A DNA stretch of 22,131 nt from positions 21,408 through 43,538 of IMG/VR virus record IMGVR_UViG_3300003324_000290; one strand, 5' to 3'. Made by a program: the position numbers and the translations under genes. The notes under the pieces were generated by a model. The model worked only from the letters and a program-made list of their open reading frames with translations. It ran no database searches and was not told where the DNA came from. This document shows, one piece after another, positions 1 through 8,108 of the stretch (position 1 is the stretch's first letter; each line of letters opens with the position of its first letter). This stretch comes from a virus.

Positions 1-3000
1 ACAGAGCCGCCACTAATGTATGACCAGTGAGCAGTGTCGCCCCAAGTACCGCTTCCACCAACCCAGTACCTGTCTGGCCCTGTCTTGAAGGCGTCGGTGC
101 TGTGGCTTACAGACGTTGTCTTCTTCTTGTTGGAATCAGTCGTGTGAGAGACTGCGGTTTGCTTTCTCTTCAATGAGTCTGTCGTATGTGAGACTGTAAT
201 TCCACTCTTACGCTTATTCGCGTCAGTAGTGTGGGTCTTGACTGTTTGCTTACGAGTGTTCGCGTCAGTTGTGTGAGACTTAGTAGTCGCCTTTCGTTTA
301 TTTGCGTCGGTTGTATGAGTCTTGGTAAACTGATTGCGAATCAAGGAATCAGTCGTATGAGTAACTGTGACACCGGTCTTCCGCTTATTAGCGTCCGTAG
401 TATGTGTTCTAGTAAGTCCACTCTTCTTTTTATTAGCGTCAGTAGTGTGAGAGACTGTAACACCGCTCTTCTTTTTATTAGCGTCAGTCGTATGAGACTT
501 TGTAAATTGCTTCCTTTTCAAGGCGTCTGTTGTGTGCGTTTTGGTAGTACCGCTAACCTTTTTATTGGCGTCTGTTGTGTGGGTCTTTGTTGATTGCTTC
601 CGCTTTAAGGCGTCAGTCGTGTGGGTTTTAGTGTACTGAGCAGGACCTCCACTACCGATAGTGAAGTCAGCGGCTGATTCAGCGTTACCACCAAACGAGA
701 CGAGTGATGTGTCAGTTGAGCTCTCAGTGTACCACTCTTGCCAGTGGTAAGACGTTCCGTTGGTTCCTCCCGTGTAGCGTCCGTACATCGGGTTGTAGAC
801 CTTAGGAGCCTTGTTTGACCACGTGCTTGATGAGACGGTTGAGTAATTAGGTGTAAGCTCCCAAGTATCCTTATACCAAGTACCTGAGTTTGGACGACCT
901 GATGAAGTATAAAACTTACTGTTAAAGTAAGCACCTGCTCCAGAGCGCCGTGGGTCAGGACTTGTTCCTGGTGTACCAGCTGACATTGAGTTTCCAGCGA
1001 TGTCGTAGATTTGGATTAGGTTCAACGGGTTCGAACCGTCAAATCCTCCGAAGATGATAATCTTACCGTTAGCGGAGTCAAACCCGAATGCTGGTGTTCT
1101 CGTTGGAGTATTAAGCGTTGTTAAAGCTGAAGACCAGGCACCGTTAGTCGTCGAGTAATCGAATGACCGTACTTGAGAGTTAGTTGTTGACAGCGCGGAG
1201 TTTGTCGCACCACCAAGAATGTACATTTTCTTGTTTGCTGAGTCGTTGATATATGCCATACCAGCGACGTCTGTAACTGAACCGCTTGGAGACAACGTTG
1301 TCCAGGCTCCGTCTGCGCTACCAGTAAAGCTTAGTGAGTAAACACCCCCAGTAGTACCAGAGCCGTCACCACCGAGAGCAACGATTAACCTGTCAAGTGT
1401 TGCGTCGTATGCCATTGCAGAAAACCACCTTGGAGAAGGAGGTGTTCCTGTTGGGTTTAACCGAGCAGCCTTGTAGTTACCGTTAGCGTCTCTTGTGAGC
1501 GTCCAGACTTCGTTTCCTTCTTGAGAGACACCAGATAGACCACCGAATAATAGGATTCGCTGTCTTGATGTGTCGTATGCTGCGTTTCGTCCCTCAGTTG
1601 GAGGAAGGCCAAGGTATCCTGTCGCTGCCCAGCGCCAAGTGTTCGATGAAGCACTGTAGACCCAAACGTCGGACGTGTGGCCACCTGCAGCGATTGTAGA
1701 CTCGTCGTATATGTCGTCAAAACCGCCAATCATTAAGAACTCGCTTGCATCAGGGTTGTACAGCATTCCAGGGGCGTCACGTCCCTTCATGTACTCTGAT
1801 TCAAGAAGTCCATAGACTGGCATATTGCTTGAGCTGGCGTCGTCTAGGTCAATCGCAAAGCCGTAGCGCTCAGTTGAGTCATAGGTAAACATACCCTTCT
1901 CAAAGAGGATTCTGCGGTTGGTGTCGATTATAGATGGAGCCAATGCGTGAGGAGGATACTGATGGTTTCCAGTCGACCCATTGTCGTTTGCTCTCTTTTC
2001 AACCCAAGCTCTCGTTCCAGACGAAACGTTCGTGATGTAGCCGATGTCGTTTCGAGTTGAGGCTCCAGTTGTTCCTGTCCAACCTCCAGCGTACCAGAAT
2101 CTGTTGTTGGTTGGGTCGTATCCACCTGAACCCATTTCACGTCCTGCAGGAGCAGTTCCTGTAACTGTAATCTGAGTTAATGTTCCTGAGCCTGAATCGT
2201 CCCACTCGTAGAAGTCTGTTAGGTAAGATGAGCCAGTGTAGCCACCGAAGAAGTAGATTTTACCGTTGTTGCTGTTGTAGTCTGCAACGACACCAGACCG
2301 GACAGAGATTGTACCGCTAGCTACTCGTTGAGTCCAAGTAACTGACGTAGGAGTGTCAACGTCGAACGTACACCTCTGAATGTCTGAGTACCGAGCTGAA
2401 CCCCAACCACCTATGAGGTAGATGTAGTTTTGGTCACTTGCTCCGGTCACAGGAGCAGACGTCATAGCATTCGTGATGTAGCCTCTAGCAAGAGGAGTGT
2501 TCGTCTGTGTGATTGTGGTCCAAGCTTCTGAACCTGGAGTATCTAGTCGAAGCGAGAACATGTCTTGCTTGTCGTTCGGGTCGTTACCTCCCCAGATAAT
2601 CATGTATGAGCGAAGAGCACCACCTGAGGTCAGGTTTCCTTGGACGTATGTTGAACCAGCTAAGTTTCTACCGCTTGGCGGTGTTCCTGATGGACTAAGC
2701 TGTCTCCAAGCTTGTCCAGGACGGTCCATTGGAAGCTCCCAGACGTCGTTGTACCTTGTTGTGCCGTCATAACCACCGAAGTAGATGTACCGGTCGTTGC
2801 TCTTGTCCCAGACCATAGCACCACCACGACGAGAGATAAAGTTTCCTGTCGTGTTGTTTTGGACTCGTGCTCTGTTCGTGATTGTCGCACTGTTTGAGAA
2901 TGACGTTCCAGTTGCCTTGACCTCAAACTTAGGTGTGATTGAATCTGTGGTAATACCAGATGTGTACTCACCTTCTAGGAAGACTGGGTTTGTGATTCCG

Positions 3001-3572
3001 TCCGTTCCTGTGGCTCCACCGACCGCGATTGGAGTCTTAGCGTCACTTGCGTATTGTCCAACTGCCCTAACCGTACCAACGATTGCTGGGAACGGCGTCG
3101 CAATCTCAGTGTTTGACGTTCCTGTCTCAATCGTGACAGATGCAGCACCACCGTGAGAGTTTGTGCTTCTAAACTGATAAAGAACTCTCAAGCGGTCTGT
3201 TGATGAGCCAGCAGACCATGTTAGTGAGCTGAACGTGTACGTTTTAACGCCTGCCGTCAACGTCTGCTCAGAGCTGATTGTCTGAGATTGTTGGACCGTA
3301 CCAGAGCTGTTTACTCTCTGAAGCTGGACAGCAAGCAAAATCGAGCTGCTACCAGTGGTAACATTAACCTTAACTGTAATCGTACCGGAGGTAAACGTGC
3401 TTAGATTCGGTTGGCCTGCGTCAGTCCATGCGTAACTGGTCTCGGTCGCAGAGTTAGCAACTGAGACGTTGATTGAACCAGCGCCCTCTTGCTCATACGG
3501 CAAGGACTTACTAAAGTCAGCACCGCCAGAGAGGTCGCTGTTCGCAGAGCCGAGGTAGTATGACCTAGCCAT
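1..3572 (-). CDS. Kelch-propeller tail/fibre-type protein with HTTD repeat array (partial)
   Basis: An open frame of 1190 complete codons that is still open at the window edge, so the C-terminus is missing. The start is ATG at 3572, with AAGGAG about 11 nt upstream; it overlaps the previous gene's stop by 8 nt (ATGGCTAG). Residues 1 to about 250 are Ser/Thr-rich and look like beta-sandwich. Residues about 255-910 carry some eleven kelch-like units with the GG core followed by an aromatic strand (for example YIYFGGYDG, KIYFFGGYTG, RILLFGGLSG, KIIIFGGFDG), so one or two beta-propellers. Residues 983-1163 are a tandem HTTD repeat array. A YWVGGSGTW-type segment follows at about 1170. Kelch propellers commonly bind glycans or proteins. 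Size and position downstream of the head genes suggest a tail fibre, spike or adhesin; the exact virion role is inferred. Confidence 0.9.
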   Translation of the reverse strand, partial: MARSYYLGSANSDLSGGADFSKSLPYEQEGAGSINVSVANSATETSYAWTDAGQPNLSTFTSGTITVKVNVTTGSSSILLAVQLQRVNSSGTVQQSQTISSEQTLTAGVKTYTFSSLTWSAGSSTDRLRVLYQFRSTNSHGGAASVTIETGTSNTEIATPFPAIVGTVRAVGQYASDAKTPIAVGGATGTDGITNPVFLEGEYTSGITTDSITPKFEVKATGTSFSNSATITNRARVQNNTTGNFISRRGGAMVWDKSNDRYIYFGGYDGTTRYNDVWELPMDRPGQAWRQLSPSGTPPSGRNLAGSTYVQGNLTSGGALRSYMIIWGGNDPNDKQDMFSLRLDTPGSEAWTTITQTNTPLARGYITNAMTSAPVTGASDQNYIYLIGGWGSARYSDIQRCTFDVDTPTSVTWTQRVASGTISVRSGVVADYNSNNGKIYFFGGYTGSSYLTDFYEWDDSGSGTLTQITVTGTAPAGREMGSGGYDPTNNRFWYAGGWTGTTGASTRNDIGYITNVSSGTRAWVEKRANDNGSTGNHQYPPHALAPSIIDTNRRILFEKGMFTYDSTERYGFAIDLDDASSSNMPVYGLLESEYMKGRDAPGMLYNPDASEFLMIGGFDDIYDESTIAAGGHTSDVWVYSASSNTWRWAATGYLGLPPTEGRNAAYDTSRQRILLFGGLSGVSQEGNEVWTLTRDANGNYKAARLNPTGTPPSPRWFSAMAYDATLDRLIVALGGDGSGTTGGVYSLSFTGSADGAWTTLSPSGSVTDVAGMAYINDSANKKMYILGGATNSALSTTNSQVRSFDYSTTNGAWSSALTTLNTPTRTPAFGFDSANGKIIIFGGFDGSNPLNLIQIYDIAGNSMSAGTPGTSPDPRRSGAGAYFNSKFYTSSGRPNSGTWYKDTWELTPNYSTVSSSTWSNKAPKVYNPMYGRYTGGTNGTSYHWQEWYTESSTDTSLVSFGGNAESAADFTIGSGGPAQYTKTHTTDALKRKQSTKTHTTDANKKVSGTTKTHTTDALKRKQFTKSHTTDANKKKSGVTVSHTTDANKKKSGLTRTHTTDANKRKTGVTVTHTTDSLIRNQFTKTHTTDANKRKATTKSHTTDANTRKQTVKTHTTDANKRKSGITVSHTTDSLKRKQTAVSHTTDSNKKKTTSVSHSTDAFKTGPDRYWVGGSGTWGDTAHWSYISGGS
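84..626 (-). repeat. 13-copy HTTD tandem repeat inside the tail protein
   Basis: Thirteen in-frame repeats of a unit close to [ST]HTTD[AS][NL]KRK plus 4 to 5 variable residues. The His codons sit at 621, 579, 534, 492, 447, 402, 357, 315, 273, 231, 186, 144 and 102, so spacing is always 42 or 45 nt (14 or 15 residues). The last copy is degenerate (HSTDAF). The Thr-Thr-Asp core hardly varies, while the tails alternate between QST/QFT and SGVTV/SGLT types. Regular spacing with one conserved His per unit suggests a repetitive beta-structured stem, perhaps trimeric. That structure is inference. Confidence 0.92.
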
Positions 3573-3963
3573 CTTTTCCTAGCTCCTTGTGAGGGTCATG
3601 CCTTGGCTTTCGGACGTTTGGAAGGTTAATGTTCAACCAACCGTCGCCATAATCAGCAAGGGCCGCATCCTGTATCTCAAGAAGCTTATTGAAGTCCATA
3701 AACTTCCCGAACTTGATGTAGCCTTTACCGAGTACTGGTTCTATCTTGTTGAAGTGAGTGCTGAAGTTACCTTGCTTGTCAATTGCGTAGTAATCGTTTC
3801 CATGCTCGATGTGTCGTGTAGGACGTCCTTGTCCGTCACGGTCTTTGAAGTATAAAACAACTACCTGGACGTCATCATCTTGTGTCTTCGTCCAGTCTTC
3901 ATAGGTTTTACCGGTCTCAGCGTGGTCACTGTACCAAACTTTGAAGCCATCGAGCTTGAACAT
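3565..3963 (-). CDS. Hypothetical protein, 132 aa, between head genes and tail protein
   Basis: I do not recognise the family. The protein starts MFKLDGFKVWYSD and is charged and rich in aromatic residues, with alternating strands such as VQVVVLYFKDRDG; the end is basic (NVRKPRHDPHKELGKDG). No signal peptide or membrane segment is visible. The ATG lies 2 nt after the previous stop, and its own stop overlaps the next ATG by 8 nt, so translation is probably coupled to the kelch protein. Its place between two virion-type regions suggests a small structural or assembly role, but nothing in the sequence proves that. Confidence 0.8.
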   Translation of the reverse strand: MFKLDGFKVWYSDHAETGKTYEDWTKTQDDDVQVVVLYFKDRDGQGRPTRHIEHGNDYYAIDKQGNFSTHFNKIEPVLGKGYIKFGKFMDFNKLLEIQDAALADYGDGWLNINLPNVRKPRHDPHKELGKDG

Positions 3964-3965
3964 TC

Positions 3966-4367
3966 TTACTCATCGCTCTCAGGCTCCTCTGTCTCGCTCG
4001 ATGGCGGGTAGAACCACTCACTATTTGGTAGAAAATCACTAACGGTTTCAATGTGGCCGTCTGATTCGAATATACCAAGAATGCCCTTGTAGCCGTCGCC
4101 TATCTTACCAACGATGTGGCAAGCCTCGCTGACGCCTGTTCCAGGGCTCATTTCAATTCGGCGACGCCATACTAGACGCTCACCTTTTTTGAACGTGACA
4201 AGAAGAACGCGCTGGTTCGCTTCCCAATCCCACAGCTCGAAGCTCTTGAGATTATCCAGTGGAAGGTCTTCGTAAGCGTTCTTCTCACCACTGGCTGCGA
4301 CTTGACTGACGCTGCCTCCGTCATTCGTGTACGCAACCCACCTAAACTTAGTTCCTATAGCTGACAT
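3966..4367 (-). CDS. Hypothetical protein, 133 aa, acidic C-terminus
   Basis: An unrecognised soluble protein. It begins MSAIGTKFRWVAYTNDGG, has a central segment with RVLLVTFKKGERLVWRRR, and ends in an acidic tail (ETEEPESDE). No transmembrane segment is seen. The start has a clear site, AAAGGA with 7 nt before ATG. The 41 nt upstream hold a weak TCCCA/TGGGA hairpin at about 4384-4399 but no other gene. It sits in a run of small genes between the Ser/Thr-rich virion protein and the kelch tail protein, so a virion or assembly role is possible. Confidence 0.8.
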   Translation of the reverse strand: MSAIGTKFRWVAYTNDGGSVSQVAASGEKNAYEDLPLDNLKSFELWDWEANQRVLLVTFKKGERLVWRRRIEMSPGTGVSEACHIVGKIGDGYKGILGIFESDGHIETVSDFLPNSEWFYPPSSETEEPESDE

Positions 4368-4408
4368 TGCATTGTCCTTTCATCCCATTGCATTGGGACT
4401 TAACTTGT

Positions 4409-4657
4409 TTAAGATTCTACTTGGACATTGTCCTCTGTAGTCCACCAACCCAAGCCAACTACAGGAAGGCCTTCGCCTTGCTCTCGCTCGTCGGTCTCGC
4501 CGTCAAGTGAGTGGGCGTAGGGTGTGTACTCATCTAGTTCTACACCAACGCGCTTGCCTGGTACGTCCTGGACAACCTTAACGGTTCCCTTGACAGGCTT
4601 GTGCTCTGGTGTATCGACCAAGACTGTAACTCGGTCTCCAACTTTAAGCTTTGCCAT
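4409..4657 (-). CDS. Small SH3/KOW-like beta-barrel protein, 82 aa
   Basis: The first 50 residues read like a small beta-barrel: LKVGDRVTVLV, then a turn, KGTVKVVQDVPGKRVGVELD. That is the hydrophobic-Gly-Asp-x-Val pattern of SH3, KOW or CAP-Gly-type domains. The second half is acidic and contains LGWWTTEDNVQVE. Purine-rich AAGGAAAGGAA lies about 10 nt before ATG. The gene follows the 179-residue virion protein closely. The fold class is suggested by pattern only, and the partner is unknown. It could be a small head or tail accessory protein. Confidence 0.75.
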   Translation of the reverse strand: MAKLKVGDRVTVLVDTPEHKPVKGTVKVVQDVPGKRVGVELDEYTPYAHSLDGETDEREQGEGLPVVGLGWWTTEDNVQVES

Positions 4658-4681
4658 CTCTCGATGTTCCTTTCCTTAATC

Positions 4682-5221
4682 TTAGCTTGATGTATCGTCG
4701 TAGCGCCACGTGAAGGTTTCCTGTGCAGTTGCACCGGAAGCTGCTGTGGTACCGACTTCAATTTGGTAAACGACTCGGTCACCGAACTGACCTGTACCAG
4801 TTGTTGAACCAGTAACAGATAGAGGTGAGCCTGAAGTGTAACCGAACACGTCTGATGGTGCTCCAGCTAGGGTTGCGTAGTTACCAGTTGTAAGCTGAGT
4901 ACCAGATGTACCTGCTGTACCAGTAGCCTGAACGTAACCTGAAGCTGTGTTACCCTTACAAGTAACGCCTGTACCGAAGTTGTTCGAACCGTCTGTGTAC
5001 CACTTAACGTTGTCAACTGTACCAGAAGTGATAGCAGTTACGTCAAGGCGAGTAACGACCCAATAGCTGTAGTTTGTACCTGCAGCAGGGACCAAGATAC
5101 TGTTTGAAGTACCAGCGGTTGTGTGAGCGTCTTCAGCGTTAGCGCGTGTGTTGATAGACGTAATATCGGTTGCAGTTGGACCTGCTCCGGTAAGGCGTCT
5201 AATTAGTACTGTTGCTGCCAT
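4682..5221 (-). CDS. Ser/Thr/Gly-rich probable virion protein, 179 aa
   Basis: Thr, Ser, Gly and Ala dominate, and charged residues are few: the look of a beta-rich phage surface or tail component. It begins MAATVLIRRLTGAGPT and includes YSYWVVTRLDVTA, VKWYTDGSNNFGTG, FGDRVVYQIEV and the end ETFTWRYDDTSS. The pattern resembles small virion proteins often annotated as hypothetical in environmental phages; I cannot assign it to decoration, tube or fibre. It is too short and too low in charge for a typical HK97 capsid protein. GGAG lies about 11 nt before ATG. It has its own extended -10 promoter just after the portal stop, which fits strong late expression. Confidence 0.83.
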   Translation of the reverse strand: MAATVLIRRLTGAGPTATDITSINTRANAEDAHTTAGTSNSILVPAAGTNYSYWVVTRLDVTAITSGTVDNVKWYTDGSNNFGTGVTCKGNTASGYVQATGTAGTSGTQLTTGNYATLAGAPSDVFGYTSGSPLSVTGSTTGTGQFGDRVVYQIEVGTTAASGATAQETFTWRYDDTSS

Positions 5222-5257
5222 TTCGCATTATCTCCTTAATTTGATATGCCTAACCTT

Positions 5258-5266
5258 ATTATACCA
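5258..5266 (-). promoter_or_regulatory. Extended -10 promoter for the 179 aa virion gene
   Basis: On the minus strand this reads TGGTATAAT, a perfect -10 with the TGn extension, in the short gap after the portal stop and about 37 nt before the next ATG. No good -35 box is visible, as is usual for extended -10 promoters. The assignment rests on the motif alone. Confidence 0.6.
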
Positions 5267-5275
5267 AGTGGAGGC

Positions 5276-7624
5276 TTAGTTCTTGATGACCAACTTGTAA
5301 ATGCAAGAGCAGTTGACGTGGGCATTGCCCGCGTGGATTTCCTCGAAGTCAACGACTTGTTTCTTGACTCGTGTTCTTCCCTTCTCATCGACGTAGGTCG
5401 CAACTAACTCGTCACCGAGGTCTGCGAAGTTCTCCGTGAATGGAATCGGACCCTGAGCAGCTAAGTCTACGCAAATCGGGCAGGGATTTGAGCTTCTAGT
5501 CTCCCAGGTCTTGTATGCTCTTGGCATTAGGTCATTGTCAACCAAGAACTGTAGGTCAGCTTCGTACTGGCTTCTGGTGAAGGCTCGGTTTGTTTCAGTC
5601 CGAGCAATCGCCTTCGCACGGTTTGTTGAAATTGAACCGTATTCTTGCTTGATTGCATTTATTATTTGCTGTTGGTTAGCACCTTCTAACGCCTTTTTCC
5701 TAGCGAGGACTAAGTCAGCGTCAGTAACCTTACGACCAGTCTTTGCAATCTTATCGACCTCAGCTTGCACGAGACCGTCGTATGTTTGCTTGGTGGCCTG
5801 TCGAAGGTCCTCCAAGATGGTGTTAATATGGCTCTCACCAGCCTTTTGGCTGATTTGCTTGATGTACGCCTTAACTTGTGGCGTCATCTTGAACTCAGCT
5901 GGGTACCCGAACTCTGCAGTTCGTTTACTTGCAGTCTGGCGAGCAAAGAGAGGAATGATAACTGTGTAGAAGGCAGCCAGCGCTAGGATTAGCTCCTTCT
6001 CACTTTCACGCTTGTCGGTCTTGTTGATGATGTCTGATTCATCGTCAAAAGCGTTCTTAGTTACCTTGTTAATGACGGAATTGGTAACGCGACCCTCGAT
6101 GTTGACGATTGCGTTCTGGAGAGCAGCCTGTTGGTTGTTCAAGATACCTTTTGTCTCGGTCTCGAACTGCTGGATGATAGACTCGAAGTCATGGTTGTGG
6201 TCATGGCTCTCCTCTGTCTTATCAGCTTTCTTAGGAGGCTTCTTCTCCTTCTTACCTTTACCGTCTTCCGCTGGCGGAGCTACCTGAGGGTTCTTTGGGT
6301 CCTGTCCAGCCTTGAGCATTGCTGCCTCAATAATTGGATTAGGCCGAGGTTCCTCAGTGGGTTCACCAAGCTCTTCTAGTGTAATCTCACCTTGAGAATA
6401 CTTAGCAGCAAGGTCACGCTTGTAACCCTGTGCAACTAGTTTGTCATAGAGCTTGTAACTCTCGTCTCGGATTTCAATGTCCTTAAGTTCGGCTTCCCTG
6501 TCCGTGCCGAGCGGGTTGTCGATGTACAGGCGGTATCTGTCCTTCAAGTAGGCTTCATGATAATACTTCTTGTAGTCTTGATTCAATGCTGAAAGGATAA
6601 GCTTGAGTTGAGGCATGACATGGTTCTCAATGAACAAGTCCTTTTGAACCTTCGCAGTCTCTCTAGTCGTACCGCTTTCCTCGATTGCCATCATTGTCTT
6701 ACCGACGCCAGAAACAGCAAACAGTTCAGAACGGTTAATCTCGTTAATGTCCTTCAGGCCAGCCTTGTCCATGTCAATCTGCATGGAATCCCACGTGATG
6801 GCTCCGGCACCATTACCGAATAGCGGCAAACCTTTTTCTTGGTTAGTTACACGACTGACGAAGTTCTGGAACTGTTGAGGGTCTAGAAGGACGTCTGTCG
6901 ATATGATACCTGGAGCCGCCATGTTGTTCTTAAGCGAGTGTCGGGTGTAGTCTCCACCTTGCTTAATGGTGAATTGTGCAGTCTTTGCAGCGTCTGTCAT
7001 CGCAAACGGGTCGTCCTCACTGAACGGGTTGAGCTTGCGAATCTCAATAATCATCTGTGGAGGTATCTCACGAATCAGTCCCATGCGAGACTCGACGTAA
7101 CCGCCAATCTCAAGAGTGTCCTTGTTTCGGATTCGTCGGACGTCATACGGGTTGAGTAGCTTGAACTCTTGGATGTTCCCGACTCTCGTAGACCCGTCAG
7201 TGTTCGCACCGACGTTTCTAACTGCAAGCAAGTAATAAACACCTTCCAAGTCTAGGTAGGTTGAAATGTCATACCAAAAAGAGTCGTTGTCAAAGCTTAA
7301 CGACTCGTCGATGATTGTCAGGTATGGGTGGACAATCTCTTCACCCTTTGATTTTGCAGCAAGAATGGCTTGCTTCGTAGCGTCAGTCTTCAAGTTCGAT
7401 TCAGCAAGCTGTGCAACCTTGTTGGCTCGGTTGTTGATTGCAGCGTAAGGATAGCCGGAGTACATCTCCTTGTCGTCCATGACGACCTTTGACCAGTCCT
7501 GGACAAGAGCTTTTCTATCACCGTACTTCAAAAATTGGCGACCAAGCTTGATGTCGTCGCCAACGGCATTCTCTGCCTTTGTGAATCCTTCTATTCCTGC
7601 TCTTACTCTATCTGTGAATTTCAT
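5276..7624 (-). CDS. Portal protein fused to MuF head-morphogenesis domain
   Basis: At 782 residues this is much longer than an ordinary portal (about 400-550). Residues 1 to about 430 fit a phage portal, the dodecameric ring at the packaging vertex; the stretch around LFAVSGVGKTMMAIEESG, then a long helix ending near YKKYY, is typical. A Pro/Lys/Glu linker with SHDHNHD lies at about 430-490. A mainly helical region follows, and residues about 625-782 look like a MuF/SPP1 gp7 minor head domain: NRAKAIARTETNRAF around 669-683, then CPIC at 715-718, H764, H769, C772 and C774, a plausible zinc site. The ATG at 7624 has only a weak ribosome site. The two functions are usually separate genes, so the fusion is notable. 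Confidence 0.93.
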   Translation of the reverse strand: MKFTDRVRAGIEGFTKAENAVGDDIKLGRQFLKYGDRKALVQDWSKVVMDDKEMYSGYPYAAINNRANKVAQLAESNLKTDATKQAILAAKSKGEEIVHPYLTIIDESLSFDNDSFWYDISTYLDLEGVYYLLAVRNVGANTDGSTRVGNIQEFKLLNPYDVRRIRNKDTLEIGGYVESRMGLIREIPPQMIIEIRKLNPFSEDDPFAMTDAAKTAQFTIKQGGDYTRHSLKNNMAAPGIISTDVLLDPQQFQNFVSRVTNQEKGLPLFGNGAGAITWDSMQIDMDKAGLKDINEINRSELFAVSGVGKTMMAIEESGTTRETAKVQKDLFIENHVMPQLKLILSALNQDYKKYYHEAYLKDRYRLYIDNPLGTDREAELKDIEIRDESYKLYDKLVAQGYKRDLAAKYSQGEITLEELGEPTEEPRPNPIIEAAMLKAGQDPKNPQVAPPAEDGKGKKEKKPPKKADKTEESHDHNHDFESIIQQFETETKGILNNQQAALQNAIVNIEGRVTNSVINKVTKNAFDDESDIINKTDKRESEKELILALAAFYTVIIPLFARQTASKRTAEFGYPAEFKMTPQVKAYIKQISQKAGESHINTILEDLRQATKQTYDGLVQAEVDKIAKTGRKVTDADLVLARKKALEGANQQQIINAIKQEYGSISTNRAKAIARTETNRAFTRSQYEADLQFLVDNDLMPRAYKTWETRSSNPCPICVDLAAQGPIPFTENFADLGDELVATYVDEKGRTRVKKQVVDFEEIHAGNAHVNCSCIYKLVIKN

Positions 7625-7640
7625 ACGTTTCTCTATCTTA

Positions 7641-7649
7641 ATTGTATCA
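7641..7649 (-). promoter_or_regulatory. Candidate extended -10 promoter for the portal gene
   Basis: The minus strand reads TGATACAAT, a TGn-extended -10, 16 nt before the portal ATG. A TTGAGA lies 15 nt further upstream, a short spacing. The expected leader is only about ten nt, which fits the weak ribosome site of the portal gene. Confidence 0.45.
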
Positions 7650-7671
7650 AGAATAAGAGACTCTCAATTGC

Positions 7672-7833
7672 CTAGGCTTGCTTGAAGGGAATCTTGAGAG
7701 CCTTGCTTAAATTGTTAGCTGCTCTCAGTGCGTTGGCTTTTGAGAAGTATGTCTCACTCGAGAGTACTGTTTCACCGTTCCTTGCAACGATGTTGACATG
7801 CCATAGGACCCGACCCTTTAGCTCTACGTGCAT
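7672..7833 (-). CDS. DUF1508-like small protein, 53 aa
   Basis: This short gene starts at ATG 7833, with GGAGG 6 nt upstream. The product has the DUF1508 (YegP-type) pattern: a strand with LWHVNIVARNGETVLSS followed by the hallmark YFSKANALRAANNL helix. In YegP the unit occurs twice; here there is one copy, so it may act as a dimer. The biochemical role of the family is unknown. It lies between the glutaredoxin and portal genes and has its own extended -10 promoter overlapping the glutaredoxin stop. Family assignment is by eye but fairly secure, because the S-K-A-N-A-L motif and the Gly-Glu turn are both in place. Confidence 0.8.
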   Translation of the reverse strand: MHVELKGRVLWHVNIVARNGETVLSSETYFSKANALRAANNLSKALKIPFKQA

Positions 7834-7851
7834 AGTGGCCTCCTACTTCTA

Positions 7852-7860
7852 ATTATAACA
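7852..7860 (-). promoter_or_regulatory. Extended -10 promoter for the DUF1508 gene
   Basis: The minus strand reads TGTTATAAT, a perfect extended -10, overlapping the stop of the glutaredoxin gene and 18 nt before the DUF1508 ATG. A weak TTGGTT is 16 nt upstream. No other gene starts nearby. Confidence 0.6.
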
Positions 7861-8092
7861 TTTGTTGCTGTCTAACCAAATCAGAAAGTGCGCCTACGTT
7901 CCACCCTACGATAAACTGCTCACCATCCGACGTGACTGGTACGCTCATCATGCCAGTTTTCTCGAATAACATCTGTCTCGTCGCTTGGTCGTCGTCGATG
8001 TAGACCTTCTCATACTGGACCTGTTTTAGTTGAAGAAACTTCTCGACTTGCTTGCACCAGACACAAGTGCGAGTTGCGAATACCTTGACCAC
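7853..8092 (-). CDS. Glutaredoxin-like thioltransferase
   Basis: A 79-residue protein of the thioredoxin fold. The redox motif CVWC is at residues 10-13 after the first strand (VKVFATRTC). The cis-proline segment MSVPVT and a Gly-rich end (IVGWNVGALSDLV) match glutaredoxin, NrdH or mycoredoxin proteins. I chose the GTG at 8092 because AAGGAGG lies about 6 nt upstream; a longer reading from a TTG at 8119 has no such site. Such proteins reduce ribonucleotide reductase or mixed disulphides. No reductase gene is in the window, so the partner may be host-encoded. Together with the peroxiredoxin near 21405 it suggests that the phage carries redox functions. Confidence 0.9.
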   Translation of the reverse strand: MVKVFATRTCVWCKQVEKFLQLKQVQYEKVYIDDDQATRQMLFEKTGMMSVPVTSDGEQFIVGWNVGALSDLVRQQQML

Positions 8093-8108
8093 CTGACCCT
8101 CCTTTTGT

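Noticed and set aside
231-593. Plus-strand frame of 120 codons over the repeat array
   Set aside because: It is the shadow of the HTTD repeats on the opposite strand; the open frame follows from their regular codons and there is no ribosome site.
1024-1043. GGGTTCGAACC sequence resembling a tRNA T-arm
   Set aside because: It lies in the kelch coding frame (Gly-Ser-Asn-Pro codons) and no acceptor, D-arm or anticodon arm surrounds it.
5511-5969. Plus-strand frame of 152 codons opposite the portal gene
   Set aside because: The minus-strand portal-MuF has clear motifs through this whole stretch; the plus frame lacks a ribosome site and any family character.
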